Assembly: GCA_928212115.1 (NCBI GenBank)
Contig: CAKMRJ010002223.1
Coordinates: 298,757,347 to 298,821,346, forward strand
Length of the DNA stretch: 64,000 bases
Direction of reading: 5' to 3'
Source of the DNA: Lactuca virosa
Lineage: Eukaryota; Streptophyta; Magnoliopsida; Asterales; Asteraceae
The position numbers and the translations under genes are program-made. Below, one piece after another: positions 53,701 to 64,000 of the stretch (position 1 is the stretch's first letter; each line of letters opens with the position of its first letter). The notes below the pieces were generated by a model. The model saw nothing but the letters and a program-made list of their open reading frames with translations, searched no databases and was not told the origin of the DNA.

Positions 53701-56299
53701 TTTTGGCATTTATACTTTGAAATAGCTTATAAAACATTTTTCAAAGAATTTAACAGAGTTTACATGACTTTTAAGATTTAACATGGCTTTAAGTTATTTT
53801 GGAAGTATTTGATAATTCTTAAAAGCATACGGAAACTTTATGTGCGATTATTATCACACACAGTTATTAACACAATTTATTATTGTGTTAAACTTGTATT
53901 CCCCCCTAAAAAGCATTTAAAAACCATTGAAAAGGTGAATTATAGGGGTATGAACTCACTTTGATAAGCGGTGATTCGGGCAGCGCTTCGTTTCCCGTAA
54001 AGAGTTTATTTGACGAGAAATCGGCTCAAACCGGGCAGAGTTTCGACAGGAGAGAGGATGACTTCTCGAGAATTCCGGGGCTCCGGGGCTTGTTTCGGGC
54101 TTTAGACACGATACCTGGGCCTTGGGGGGTCGTGAGAAAGTTGAGGGGGTAAAAATGTGAATTTTGGGGAAATTTGGGGTGAAAAACTCTTCTTAGTCGA
54201 GGAGTCTCGCACCCTTTATATAGGGGTGCGAGGGTGCGGTCCGAAGGCGGTTCAGCAGCCTCCTGGCGAGGCGAGGAGGTGAGTCAGCAGCCCACACGTC
54301 GGAAGGAGCGAAGCCCAGGTGCGAGGCTCGGACAGGTGGGGGCTTCGGATTTGACCAACCTTCGGTCCAATGGGAGGATGCCACGATGCGAGGGGGGGTG
54401 TCCGAGGGGCATCTCCGGGGTGTCTCTTGCGATAGCTGTCGGCTGTTTAGTGGACCTCGGTTGCGGTCCAATCAGAAGGTGCCATGCAAGGTTCGGTCCT
54501 ATCAGCTGGTGACATGTGGAGGTCCGCACGTGATGATGACGTGTCCGAAGCCTTGAATGCGAAATTGCCTGGTTTTCCATTTTTCTTGATTTTTATGCCA
54601 AAAACTTGCGAAAATCATAAATTTCGCATACGAGCTCCGTTTTTGACGTTCTTTATATGCACGCGTAAGTAAAATCATACTCTACGACTTTCGTTTAGAC
54701 TTCGTCGGCTAATTTTGAATTTATTTTTTATTTTATTATTTTAAACAGACCGGGACGGGAATCCGTTAAAAATTCATAACTTCTTCATCCGACGTCCGTT
54801 TTCGTCTGTCTTTTTACCGTTGTGCTACTTTTGACGAGACCTTCGATTCTCGTTTAAGTTGCGTCGGCTAAATATCGATCGATTTATATTTCGAATTTTT
54901 AGCTGTCTACTGCTAAACCGAAACTTCGAAAAATCATAACTTCCTCATACGAAGTCAGATTTTTACGTTCTTTTTATGAACGCTCTCGGTTTAACATATT
55001 CTACAACTTTCATTTAGATTGTTAAGGCTAAAAAGCCTTTTATCGAAAATTCACTTTTTACACTGAACAGTGTTTTGGCTGGTTTTAATCGCGAATTTTC
55101 GATTGGTCATAATAAACTTCTTCGTTATAACCGGATTTCAGTGTTCTTTATGTTTTTAGAAACCTTGTTACAAACTCTACCACTTGGTTTATCCAAATTA
55201 CGATTATTGATAAATTTATTTTTGACCAAAATTTAACTGGTGTCACATCAACCGACTCGCCGAGTTCGTCCTTGAACTTGCTGAGTTCGTCTTCATCCAT
55301 AAGAAGATGTTCGGTCTATGACTCGCCGAGTTCCCTTTAAACTCGTCGAGTCCGTCTTCATGTGGCTGGGATATTGCCTTGAACTCGCCGAGTCTGTTCA
55401 TCCACTCGCCGAGTCCTATGATTACAGGTCCCTAGTGAAACCTAAACAACTGGGGAAACCTCGATCTTAACAACTGGTCCATAAACAGAAAGGATTTGGT
55501 GGAAAATACACCCCGACTCGCCGAGTCCCAAGAACGACTCGCCGAGTCCCTCTATGTCCAAGACTATACAGTCGATTATAATGGGTCTTAACGTGTCAAA
55601 ACCATAGATCTGGCCTCCTAGGGTCCATTTTATAAGTAAAGCTTCAAACTTGATGTACATGCATGAGGCATTTGGCTCAAAAAGCCATAAAAGGAGGTCT
55701 ACAAGATGCATGGGTCTCCCATGGCCATGAAGTTGGCATCTTTATGCCATGGGAACCCTCAATGGTTCTAGATCTGAAGCACAAAATCACTTCTACACCC
55801 AATCCTGAATATAAATTCACTAATACTTAGAGAAATATAGAAAATAGCCCCAAATCAAGATCTTAAGCAATGAGTACCCAAGGTTTCAGCTTTATACCTT
55901 AAATAAGCTGGAAATGTGCCCAAAACTATGGATCTTCTTGCTTCCTCTTGATCTCACAAGCTTCCTTCTCCTTCTCAAACTTCAATCACACAAAAATGGC
56001 ACCACAAAGCTCAAGAACACTTAAATAAGGCTTAAGTTTTCGTGAACAGGGTATGGAGGTGATGGAGGGTGGGATGGAGTCCTCATAAAGTGTTTAAATA
56101 GGGTGCAAACCCTCAAATTTAGGGTTTCACTCAGACAGCTCCTACTCGCTGAGTCGGTCTCCCGACCCTTCGAGTAGGTCACTTAAACCCCCGATAAATG
56201 ACGAGTCTACTCGATGAGTCGGGCCTCCAACTCGTCGAGTCCCAGAGTAAATTGCAACATTTCTAGAATTTAAATACGTACCAGGAATCGAGTGTTACA

Positions 56300-56304
56300 A
56301 AGGG
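56300..56304. repeat. Target duplication AAGGG, right copy
   Basis: Pairs with 4704-4708 and closes Gyp-3. Confidence 0.93.
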
Positions 56305-56629
56305 AGCCCAATCAGAGACAATGAAGCCAGAGAATGCCGCACATGAAACATTGCATGGGATGGTAAAAACCTTTAAGCCAAAAAGGACAGAGCTTACTAC
56401 TTCATGAATGGAGTCTGGGTCCCAAAATTTAGAGGATTCAGAGAGTTAGTCATGAACGAGGCTCATAAAACGCGATATTCCGTCCATCCAGGTTCGGACA
56501 AAATGTACATGGAAATTAAGCAACATTATTGGTGGCCAAATATGAAGGCAGAGATCGCCACTTACGTGGGCAAGTATCTCACTTGCGCCAAAGTGAAAAT
56601 GGAGTATCAGAAGCCCTCGGGGTTATTAC
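56305..56629 (+). pseudogene. Gyp-2 integrase, N-terminal part
   Basis: Continues the Gyp-2 frame from 4703. After a stop near 56402 an open stretch reads MNGVWVPKFRGFREL, HKTRYSVHPGSDKMY and CAKVKMEYQKPSGLL, which is the integrase zinc-binding region. The first Cys of the CX2C pair is changed (YLTCAKVK versus CLTCAKVK in Gyp-7). The frame is cut at 56629 by Cop-2. Confidence 0.88.
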
Positions 56630-57412
56630 TGATGGGTTTTGAGCATTCTAACACTTCCTAAGTGTACATGCAACCCTAATAACCTTGAATCTATGTTTTC
56701 TCTATATACATGCAAATTTCTTTTTCAAGGTTATTTCCTAACTAGCATGGCATGGGGATTACATAAAACATAAAACTAGTAGAAATAGATACCTTGTTGT
56801 TGCTTGGATTCCTTCAAGACTTTGTGAGCCTAGCACCCCAAATGTTGTGCCTCAAATGCTTCACACAACACCACAAGACTTGGAATAACTTGAGAGAATG
56901 TCACTTAGCCTCAAAATCGGTTATGCCCTCTCTAGTAACACTAGGTCCACTAGCTCACCTTTTGCTAGCCATAGGGTTCCTTTTATAGTGTTGTCACAAT
57001 TAGGGTTTACACATGAATGCCCTTAATTGTCATGACTCTTGATTTTCCATGACCCATGGATTTGTAACTCCCATGGACTATCCATGGAGCTCCATATGGT
57101 TATAACCAAACCCATAAACCATGGATCATAAATCCACCATAAAAGAATTGATGATTGTCATAATCAACGCTATATATTTAATTAGTCTCACTTTGATCAC
57201 CAAATTAATCCTAGATTAATACTTGATCAATACTAATTAAATAATACTATTATTAATATATTAGAACTTATAATATATTAATAATCATAAGTGCCTTATT
57301 CTCTATTAGTCTATCCAAGTATTGCAATGCCATGCAACCCAAATGGACCATGCCGGGTCGGGTCAAGTACATACCAAATAAAGTTATGGACTTAGACACT
57401 ATATATCCAACA
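56630..57412 (-). repeat. Cop-2 3' LTR
   Basis: 783 bp; on the minus strand it runs from TGTTGGATATATAGTG to CTCAAAACCCATCA. It is diverged from the Cop-1 LTRs in the middle but matches at both ends. Confidence 0.92.
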
Positions 57413-58266
57413 GTCTCCCACTTGGATAAGTCTAATAACTATATTTGCAAATATGACTTCAAAATCCGACTAGCAATCGTAGCTCTTTCAAAGTCTCTCG
57501 GAACTGAGATGATGATGATACGCCATTTAAGATAAGTGATCATATAATCCTCTGTTCTCATGATATCAGCCGGACAAACACATGGAACATGGTCTTACTT
57601 ATTGTCCAACATTTGTTTCTCTCTCTGATTTGTTTCGACATAGAACTAAATTGAACACATCAATTAGGTTCTGACCGGGCCCGGTACATAGGTCAAAACC
57701 AAATCATCGAGGGGCCCAGATATCGCTTCTCTATTCTAGAAGGAACAGATAAACTTCGACTGATATGCTTGTACTAACTACTTGTTGAATTATTCACAAA
57801 GGCACGTTTTATAACATCGAGTTACCAATGCGTTTTCGTACAATCAATGAATAACCAACTCATAGTCAACAACTCATATCTCTAGGTTTGAAGATTTATA
57901 TGATATTACCGTCTCACGATCACTCGAGATAATTCCATGAAGTGATGCAAGTGAGCGTGGGTTGGATCCAATACTCAGCCCTTATGAGTACTCATGAATG
58001 TTGTAGCAACCATTGCATTGTCCAAAGCACTTTTAGACAAATCATGCAAGCCAAATTCACGACAGTCTTAAACCAATACTTACTTCCAAAGTTTGACTGA
58101 CTGTGGATGGTTTGAATAATAACATAATTATTCTGGAAGTAAAAACATGCAAAATTGAAACATAGTAAACAATCAACACAAGATAGTAACACCTTACTCA
58201 TAAATAAATAACAACTTTTATTTATCATCAAATGTCAATTACATTTTACAAGTTTCAGGAATCAAA
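57413..58266 (-). other. Cop-2 PPT and 3' untranslated region
   Basis: CCAAGTGGGAGAC (minus) is the PPT next to the LTR. The rest aligns with 44932-45767 of Cop-1 and has no gene. Confidence 0.85.
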
Positions 58267-61200
58267 TTATTGAAACTAATATCATCTCTCAGCCCAATGC
58301 GCCTCGCATGCTGTAAATGCTTAACCCTGCTCAGTCCCTTCGTGAGGGGATCTGCTGGGTTCTCATTTGATGATACCCTCTTAGCCACGAGGAGTCCTTC
58401 TTCTATTCGATGTCTGATGAAATGGTATTTTCTGTCAATGTGCCTAGATCTCCCGTGATCTCTTGGTTACTTAGCCAAAGCAACCGCACTTTCATTGTCA
58501 CAGAAAATTTCCATTGGCTCCTTTATAGCTGGTACAACTCCAAGGTCTCCGATGAAGTTCTTTAGCCATATCACCTCCTTAGCTGCTTCACTTGCTGCTA
58601 TGTACTCTGATTCACAAGTAGAATCAGCTACTGTCTCCTGCTTGGAACTTTTCCAAGTAATTGCCCCTCCATTTAGGATAAAGACCCCTGACTGAGAGCG
58701 GAAATTATCCCTATCAGTCTGGAAGCTAGCATCGCTATATCCTTCCACTCTCAAGTCATCACTGCCTCCGAGGGTAAGGACCCAATCCTTAGTCCTCCGC
58801 AGATACTTGAGAATGTTCTTTACTACTTTCCAGTGTGCCTTGCCAGGGTTCCCTTGATATCTACTGACCATGCTCAAAGCAAAAGCCACATCAGGGCGAG
58901 TACAAGTCATAGCATACATGATCGAGCCCACAGCGGAAGCATATGGTATATGACTCATCTCAGCTATCTCAGCCTCTGTACTCGGACTCTGAGTCTTACT
59001 CAGCTTGGCATTACTCTGGACGGTAATTCCCCTTTCTTGGATTCTTGCATGCTGAACCTCTTCAGCACCTTATCCAAGTAAGTACTTTGACTAAGTCCAA
59101 TTAGTCTCTTACTCCTATCTCTCAATATCCTTATCCCTAGGATATAGGCAGCTTCCCCAAGGTCCTTCATAGCGAAACACTTCCCAGCCAGGACTTAACC
59201 TCCTGCAAGGTTGGGACGTCGTTTCCTATGAGAAGTATGTCATCCACATACAACACCAGAAGCTAAACTATGCTCCCACTAGCCCTGACATACACACAAG
59301 ACTCATCCTCACTCCTAGAAAAGCCAAACTCTTTGACTTTCTCATCAAAGCAAAGATTCCATCTGCGAGATGCTTGTTTCAATCCATAAATGGATTTATC
59401 AAGCTTACACACTCTATTAGGGTATCTTGTATCGACAAAACCCTCTGGTTGAGCCATGTAAACATCCTCAGCCAACTTTCCATTAAGGAAAGCGGTTTTG
59501 ACATCCATTTGCCATATTTCATAATCATGAAATGTAGCTATGGCTAACAATACTCTAATAGACTTAATCTTAGCTACTGGTGAGAAGGTCTAATCATAGT
59601 CAACTCCCGGAGTTTGAGTAAAGCCCTTCGCAACCAGTCGCGCTTTGTAAGTATGTACCTTCCCATCCATGTCGGTCTTCTTCTTGAAGATCCATTTGCA
59701 CCCAACTGTCTTACGACCTGGTACATTGTCAACCAAGTTCCAAACTTGATTGTCATACATGGACTGAATCTCGCTGTCCATAGCCTCCTTCCATTTAGCA
59801 GACTCAGGGCCTGCCATGGCTTCCCTGTAGTTTTAGGTTCATCCAATCTATTAGTGTACTATCACTAATAAATGTATCACCTTCAGTGGTGATGTGATAA
59901 CCATAATAAAAATCAGGTGTGTTCCTCACCCTAGTGGAACGTCTTGGAGGTACAGACTCATCTATCGGATCAACAGGAGTTTCCTCCTCAGGTTGGTCGA
60001 TAGCATTTGAGGTTCCTTCACCACTTGACTCTTGAAGCTCTTCAAGGTCAATTTGCCTCCCACTGTCCCCTTGGCTTAGGATTTCTCTCTCACGAAAGAC
60101 TCCTCTTCTTGCTACAAGACCACATTATCACTGGGTCTGTAGAAGAGGTAACCAAAGGATCTCTGTGGGTAGCCGATGAAAATACACCTCTCACTTCGAG
60201 GTTCAAGCTTATCATGAGTCTCACGCCTCACGAAAGCTTCACAACCCCAAATCTTGATGTGGTCCAAATTGGGAACTTTCCCAGTCCACATCTCGTGAGG
60301 TGTTTTGGCAACCTTTTTAGTAGGGACTAGATTAAGGATATGGGCGGCAGTCTCTAAGGCATACCCCCAGAAAGAGATTGGTAACGAAGCTCGACTCATC
60401 ATGGAACGAACCATATCCAACAAGGTTCGATTGCGCCTCTCAGCTACACCATTCAACTGTGGTGTTTCTGGGAGGTGTCAATTGTGAGACAATCCCACAT
60501 TCCTTAAGATAGTCAAGGAACTCAATGCTAAGATACTCTCCTCCCCGAATCGGATCGGAGCATCTTGATGTTCCTGCCCATTGATTCTCAACTTCCTGCT
60601 TAAACTCTTTGAACTTTTCAAAGGTTTCTGACTTATGCTTGATTAAGTAATATATCCATATCTACTGTAATCATCAGTAAAAGTCACATAATAGCGATTA
60701 GCATCCCTTGTAGCAACTCTGAAGGGCCCACACACATCCGTGTGTACAAGGTCCAACAAACCTTCACCCCTATCACAAGTACCTGTGAAGGGTGACTTTG
60801 TCATTTTTCCAAGTAAACAAGACTCGCAACTATCATCTGACTTGAGGTCAAATGATTCCAAGACTCCAAGCCTTTTGGAGTTGGCCTATGCGCTTCTTGT
60901 TAACATGTCCAAGACGACAATGCCACAAGGATGCTTTATCCAAGCTATCTGAAGAATCAATATACAACACATTATTTCCTAGATTGTCTACAACATTCAC
61001 GGCTTCATATACACCATCACAAGGTAATGCTTTAAAGTAAAATACATCATTGTATAAACATTAATAGCACCATTTTTATTATCAAATGAAATGTAAAACC
61101 TTGTTTGTACAAGCCATGAAAGGAAATAATATTTCTCGCCATTTCGGGCGAGTAACAAACACTTATTCAAATCTAACATTAACCCATTATTAAGCAATAA

Positions 61201-61430
61201 AGAATAAACTCCTATCTTGGTAACAGGTGATGCTTTCCTGTTGCCCATGACTAAGTTTATCTTCCCGTGCTCCACTTGCTCACTTCTTCTTAGTGCCTGC
61301 AAATCAGTACAATGTGAATACCACCACCCTGTATCAAGCACCCAAGAATTAGCATTATGATGAGTGTTAGACAATATTGTGTAAATACCTGCATGGGTGG
61401 GTTTAAACTTCCCATCCTTTAGATCTTGCA
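58267..61430 (-). pseudogene. Cop-2 protease-integrase-RT-RNase H
   Basis: Readable blocks in order on the minus strand: protease WVLDTG (about 61340), the zinc region and CESCLLGKMTKSP (about 60820), the integrase Glu region NGVAERRN (60450), the linker, RT QMDVKTAFLNGKL (about 59500) and YVDD (59239-59250), and RNase H GYSDASFQTD and SKQETVADST (58467-58958). At least six frameshifts or stops separate them. After DTG the protein reads WWYSH where Cop-1 has CGIHI, because an insertion and a deletion cancel over about 15 bases. No functional product. Confidence 0.88.
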
Positions 61431-62284
61431 GATATTTAGGGCAGCTTCGCTTGAAGTGTCCCTTATCCTGGCAATAGAAGCACTGTGCTTCCTTTGGGTT
61501 TGAAGAAGGAGTAATGGGACTTTCTTTGTCCCACTTGAAGAGACCATCAAGAGTCTTACCCTTGGTACCCTTCGAAGGGCTTTTCCTCTTCTTACCCTTT
61601 CCCTGCCCAATAGCCAGAACAGGGGCTGTTGAAGGAGTAGAAGTAGCAACCGCTTTACCCTTAAGGCCATTTTCAGCTGTCCTTAAGAGTAGTCCTTGAA
61701 GTTTGCTAAGTGTGACTTCCTCCTTGTTCATATGATAAGTCATACGAAACTGATCATAACTTGGAGGTAAGGAATGGAGAATGATGTCATCGCCATTTCC
61801 TCAGGAAAGTCAACATTTAGCTTCAGCAACCGGTCAACGAACCTTTGCATCTTCTGCAAGTGACCGGTGATGGGTTCACCATCCTTCATCCTTGCGGTTA
61901 TCATGGAGGAGATGATTTCATACCTCTCCTGACGCGCGCTCTGATGGTACCCTTCCATCAGATCCAGGTGCATCTCATAGGGGTAGAAATCTTCATAGGA
62001 TTTTTGAAGTTCAGGAGTCATGGTGGCCATCATGATGCATGCTACTTAGTAGCATACCTTTTCATGTGCAACAAACTCCGCAAACTCTTCAGGAGTAGCA
62101 GTGGCTTCATCACAACCTTAAGCTCCCTATCGAGGACATATTCTTTGTCCTCATAGCGGGTAATCATTCTGATGTTTCTGATCCACTCATTGAAATTGGA
62201 TCCATCAAAGATGACCTTACCACACAAGTTCATAAGGGAAAAGGAGCCTGTTGGGTTTGAGCCAGAAGCATTGTTGGAAGACAT
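61431..62284 (-). pseudogene. Cop-2 gag
   Basis: ATG at 62284 (MSSNNASGSNPTGSF). Frames break near 62110 and 61775, with homologous blocks LCGKVIFDGSNFNEWIRNIR, LMEGYHQSARQERYE and KLQGLLLRTAENGL. The zinc knuckle CFYCQDKGHFKRSC is complete here (about 61440-61490), unlike in Cop-1. Confidence 0.87.
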
Positions 62285-63795
62285 CTGAAAGGAAAGAAAG
62301 ACAAGTTTCATTAGATTAGGAATCCTTAATAATTCACCCAATGAAATATTAGGCTAGGATCCAACAAACTATTTTAGTTGGAAGAGGGATGCCGTAATCC
62401 ATACTATAAAATATTTGAAGGTAGGTAAATGACGATTTACCAATTTCCACCATAAGAACGAAATATTTTATTATTAGGTTTTATTGGTTTGTGAAACTCC
62501 TAGATCTTTTGAGATACATTGAACTTTTCAATGGCATGTTTGAATCTCGATTGTGCCCTCTCAAGTTTGTGACTGGGATGCGAGGATCACAAACAAGGTT
62601 GAATAACCATACAAATTGACTTGGTACCCTCAACAATATTACCTAATCGATGTGCCGGTTAACCACACACGCTCCACGATCTATAATAAGGTCAAGTTAC
62701 CCTTTGCCACTCTTACTAGTCCATGTTAGTGTGCCGGTTAACCACACACGCTCCACTAACGACTTGGTAAGGTACAAAGTGTAATTTTATGGGCTAGCAC
62801 CAATTTCACATTTTCCTAAAGTAACTAAGATTGGGAATTTGTAATGTATAGTTACTTTATAATTCATTATACTTTAACGAGTATTTAAAGTCGTATCCTA
62901 TCCTACCCGTTCGGCTAACGACCCTCCACCGATCAAGGAAGCGGTGGGTGAGAGTGGACACCCATTAAGTCACCATTTTATAGGCAACAACCTTATACCC
63001 CCCTTATAGACCGCTTCGTGAATGAGGCCTACTAACGGTAAGATGACATATTCTTATACATATCTATATAATAAAATTATAATAATAGTATAAGTGTTGA
63101 TTTTTAACTTTTTAAAAACTAAGGTTTAATTTGGAATTAAAGTATTAAAGTGTAAGACTTTTCAAACTCCAAAACTTGAGGGCAAGATTTGAAACTATTC
63201 CAAGTCCTCTTCAATTTGTAACTTATGAGTTTTAATGGTTCATAAAAATGAAGACTCTTCATTTTAAGAAACCCTTTAGTTCTTTAATCACAATTAAAAA
63301 GTGACTTTTGGTTATCCATAACTTGAGGACAAGTTATGGACACCATCATAGCCATTAAGATCATGAATTAAACACACATGGTGGTTACACATAATTCCTA
63401 TGATCTTCTAAAAACTCATAAGAACACAAATTCATGTCAAGCAATTTCAAGAAATCATATAACTATATACAATACTTAAAATTGATAAGTCATGTAAAAT
63501 GGGTTAACATAATCATTATCATTTTGAAAAACAGATTTTACAAGTCCAAAACAGATTGGGATAATGATTTATATCCATGTTCCACACCAACAAACTCGAA
63601 AAACTGCCCAGCACGCTCCTACTCTTACTCTCGCGAGTGCATTAATCTACTCGTCGAGTAGGATGAATTGTTCATGGACTCGGCGAGTCCTTCCCCATGT
63701 ACTCGGCGAGTACATCTCAGAGTGCAGAAGTTTCGATTTTTTAAGCCAGTTTTGCATCAAGTATACAGAAAACAATCCATAGTCTCTGATACCAC
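62285..63795 (-). other. Cop-2 leader and PBS
   Basis: GTGGTATCAGAGAC (minus, 63782-63795) is the PBS. The repeat with TGGAGCGTGTGTGGTTAACC occurs twice (about 62650-62675 and 62730-62757). The PBS-proximal part (63610-63720) has ACTCGCCGAGT, CTACTCGACGAGTAG and CTCGCGAG palindromes that Cop-1 lacks. No gene seen. Confidence 0.8.
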
Positions 63796-64000
63796 TGATT
63801 GGTTTGTTGAGCATTCTAAACACTTCCTAGTGTACATGCAACCCTAATAACCTTGAATCTATGTTTCTCTATATACATGTCAAATTTCTTTTTTCAAGGT
63901 TATTTCCTAACTAGCATGGCATGGGGCTTACATAAAACATAAAACTAGTAAAATCATACCTTGTTGTTGCTTGGATTCCTTCAAGACTTTTGTGAGCCTA
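63796..64000 (-). repeat. Cop-2 5' LTR, partial
   Basis: On the minus strand the LTR end reads GCTCAACAAACCAATCA next to the PBS. It aligns with 56630-56830 of the 3' LTR with small indels and continues beyond 64000. Confidence 0.88.

Larger units (their letters stand above)
51878..53959 (-). other. Predicted LTR intron of Gyp-8
   Basis: The minus-strand donor CAAA/GTGAGTTCATACC and acceptor ACTTGTATTCTCAG are 2082 bases apart. It holds both hairpins and both tandem arrays of this LTR. Confidence 0.45.
51632..55247 (-). mobile_element. Gyp-8: solo LTR
   Basis: 3616 bp flanked by TCAAC (51627-51631 and 55248-55252). On the minus strand it starts TGTGACACCAG and ends GGTTTGGGGGTGAGACA, related to the ends of Gyp-5, Gyp-6 and Gyp-7. 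It carries U3 modules (54590-55200), a GC-rich segment with TATA-like CCTATATAAAGGG near 54215-54228 (minus), the donor CAAA/GTGAGTTC at 53959, tandem repeats of about 76 bp (52930-53285) and about 45 bp (52290-52400), two hairpins and the acceptor ATTCTCAG ending at 51878. No internal domain is present, so it arose by LTR-LTR recombination. Confidence 0.93.
4709..56299 (-). mobile_element. Gyp-3: gypsy element, 51.6 kb with nested insertions
   Basis: The element is bounded by AAGGG duplications and reads on the minus strand. The 5' LTR is 50626-56299, the primer-binding site is next to 50625, a leader lies at 50008-50610, a pol remnant at 10075-11886 and the 3' LTR at 4709-10057. Gyp-4 and Gyp-8 sit in its LTRs and Gyp-5 (with Gyp-6, Gyp-7 and Cop-1) in its pol. 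Gag, protease and most of RT are absent, lost with the right end of Gyp-5 at about 50007. Without insertions each LTR is near 2.0 kb. Confidence 0.9.
50626..56299 (-). repeat. Gyp-3 5' LTR, split by Gyp-8
   Basis: Matches the left LTR. The 43-bp repeats are at 50946-51105, the predicted intron is 51302 to 50870 on the minus strand, and the ACTCGYCGAGT palindromes are at 51495-51605 and 55250-55555. Gyp-8 interrupts it at 51632-55247. It retains about 230 bp (55995-56220) lost from the left LTR. Target duplication AAGGG follows at 56300. Confidence 0.92.
56630..64000 (-). mobile_element. Cop-2: Ty1/copia element, runs off the right edge
   Basis: Minus-strand relative of Cop-1. 3' LTR 56630-57412, 3' UTR 57413-58266, pol 58267-61430, gag to 62284, leader 62285-63795, and the start of the 5' LTR at 63796. 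Frameshifts are many. The right end and target duplication lie outside the window. Confidence 0.92.

Noticed and set aside
54193..54672. Overlapping open frames on both strands in the GC-rich part of Gyp-8
   Set aside because: GC-rich DNA has few stop codons; there are no recognisable motifs, and the place corresponds to the LTR promoter region.
1..64000. Host protein-coding, tRNA or rRNA genes
   Set aside because: None found; every stretch with coding character is assigned to a retrotransposon domain. Primer-binding sites resemble tRNA-Met only over their 12 or so bases.

Overview
This window is nuclear DNA from a flowering plant and consists of nested LTR retrotransposons. I found no host gene, tRNA, rRNA or CRISPR array. 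The A+T-rich base composition, the Ty3/gypsy chromovirus polyproteins and the abundant ACTCGYCGAGT-type palindromes suggest a eudicot, plausibly Asteraceae (lettuce-like). That placement rests on memory of such repeats and was not checked. Working names used below: Gyp-1 to Gyp-8 for Ty3/gypsy elements and Cop-1 and Cop-2 for Ty1/copia elements.

Layout. Gyp-1 (+) supplies the last part of a pol gene and an LTR (1-2632). The LTR runs abruptly into the nucleocapsid-protease-RT-RNase H part of Gyp-2 (+, 2633-4703), whose integrase resumes 51.6 kb later (56305-56629). Between the two parts sits Gyp-3 (-, 4709-56299), flanked by the 5-bp target duplication AAGGG. Its LTRs are 4709-10057 and 50626-56299. 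The first was invaded by a truncated element, Gyp-4 (+, 6402-9974). The second was invaded by a solo LTR, Gyp-8 (-, 51632-55247, duplication TCAAC). The Gyp-3 pol remnant (10075-11886) is interrupted by Gyp-5 (+, from 11887), a gag-only element. Its 3' LTR was invaded by Gyp-6 (+, 20042-49892, duplication GAGGT), another gag-only element. The Gyp-6 gag was invaded by Gyp-7 (-, 25189-36922, duplication GTTAC), which carries a near-complete gag-pol. The Gyp-6 3' LTR was invaded by Cop-1 (+, 38737-46908). Cop-2 (-, 56630 to beyond 64000) sits in the Gyp-2 integrase. The nest is five levels deep: Gyp-2 > Gyp-3 > Gyp-5 > Gyp-6 > Gyp-7 or Cop-1.

How the parts relate. Gyp-5 and Gyp-6 have gag but no pol. 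They share LTR ends, primer-binding site and polypurine region with Gyp-7, so a Gyp-7-like element could have mobilised them in trans. Every coding region is broken by stops or frameshifts, except single-domain stretches such as the Gyp-7 gag-protease frame, the Gyp-7 integrase core and the Cop-1 RT-RNase H.

The most unusual signals are non-coding. First, a long imperfect hairpin with an almost invariant loop (core TTCCTTGTTTGGTTGTGG) occurs about 21 times in five gypsy elements. It is always in the sense orientation, and its stems differ between copies in a compensatory way. Second, all gypsy LTR families here appear to carry an intron-like interval (GTGAGT donor to CAG acceptor) that encloses the LTR hairpins or tandem repeats. 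Third, dense GGCCG-core palindromes have arms that differ in a coordinated way between families.
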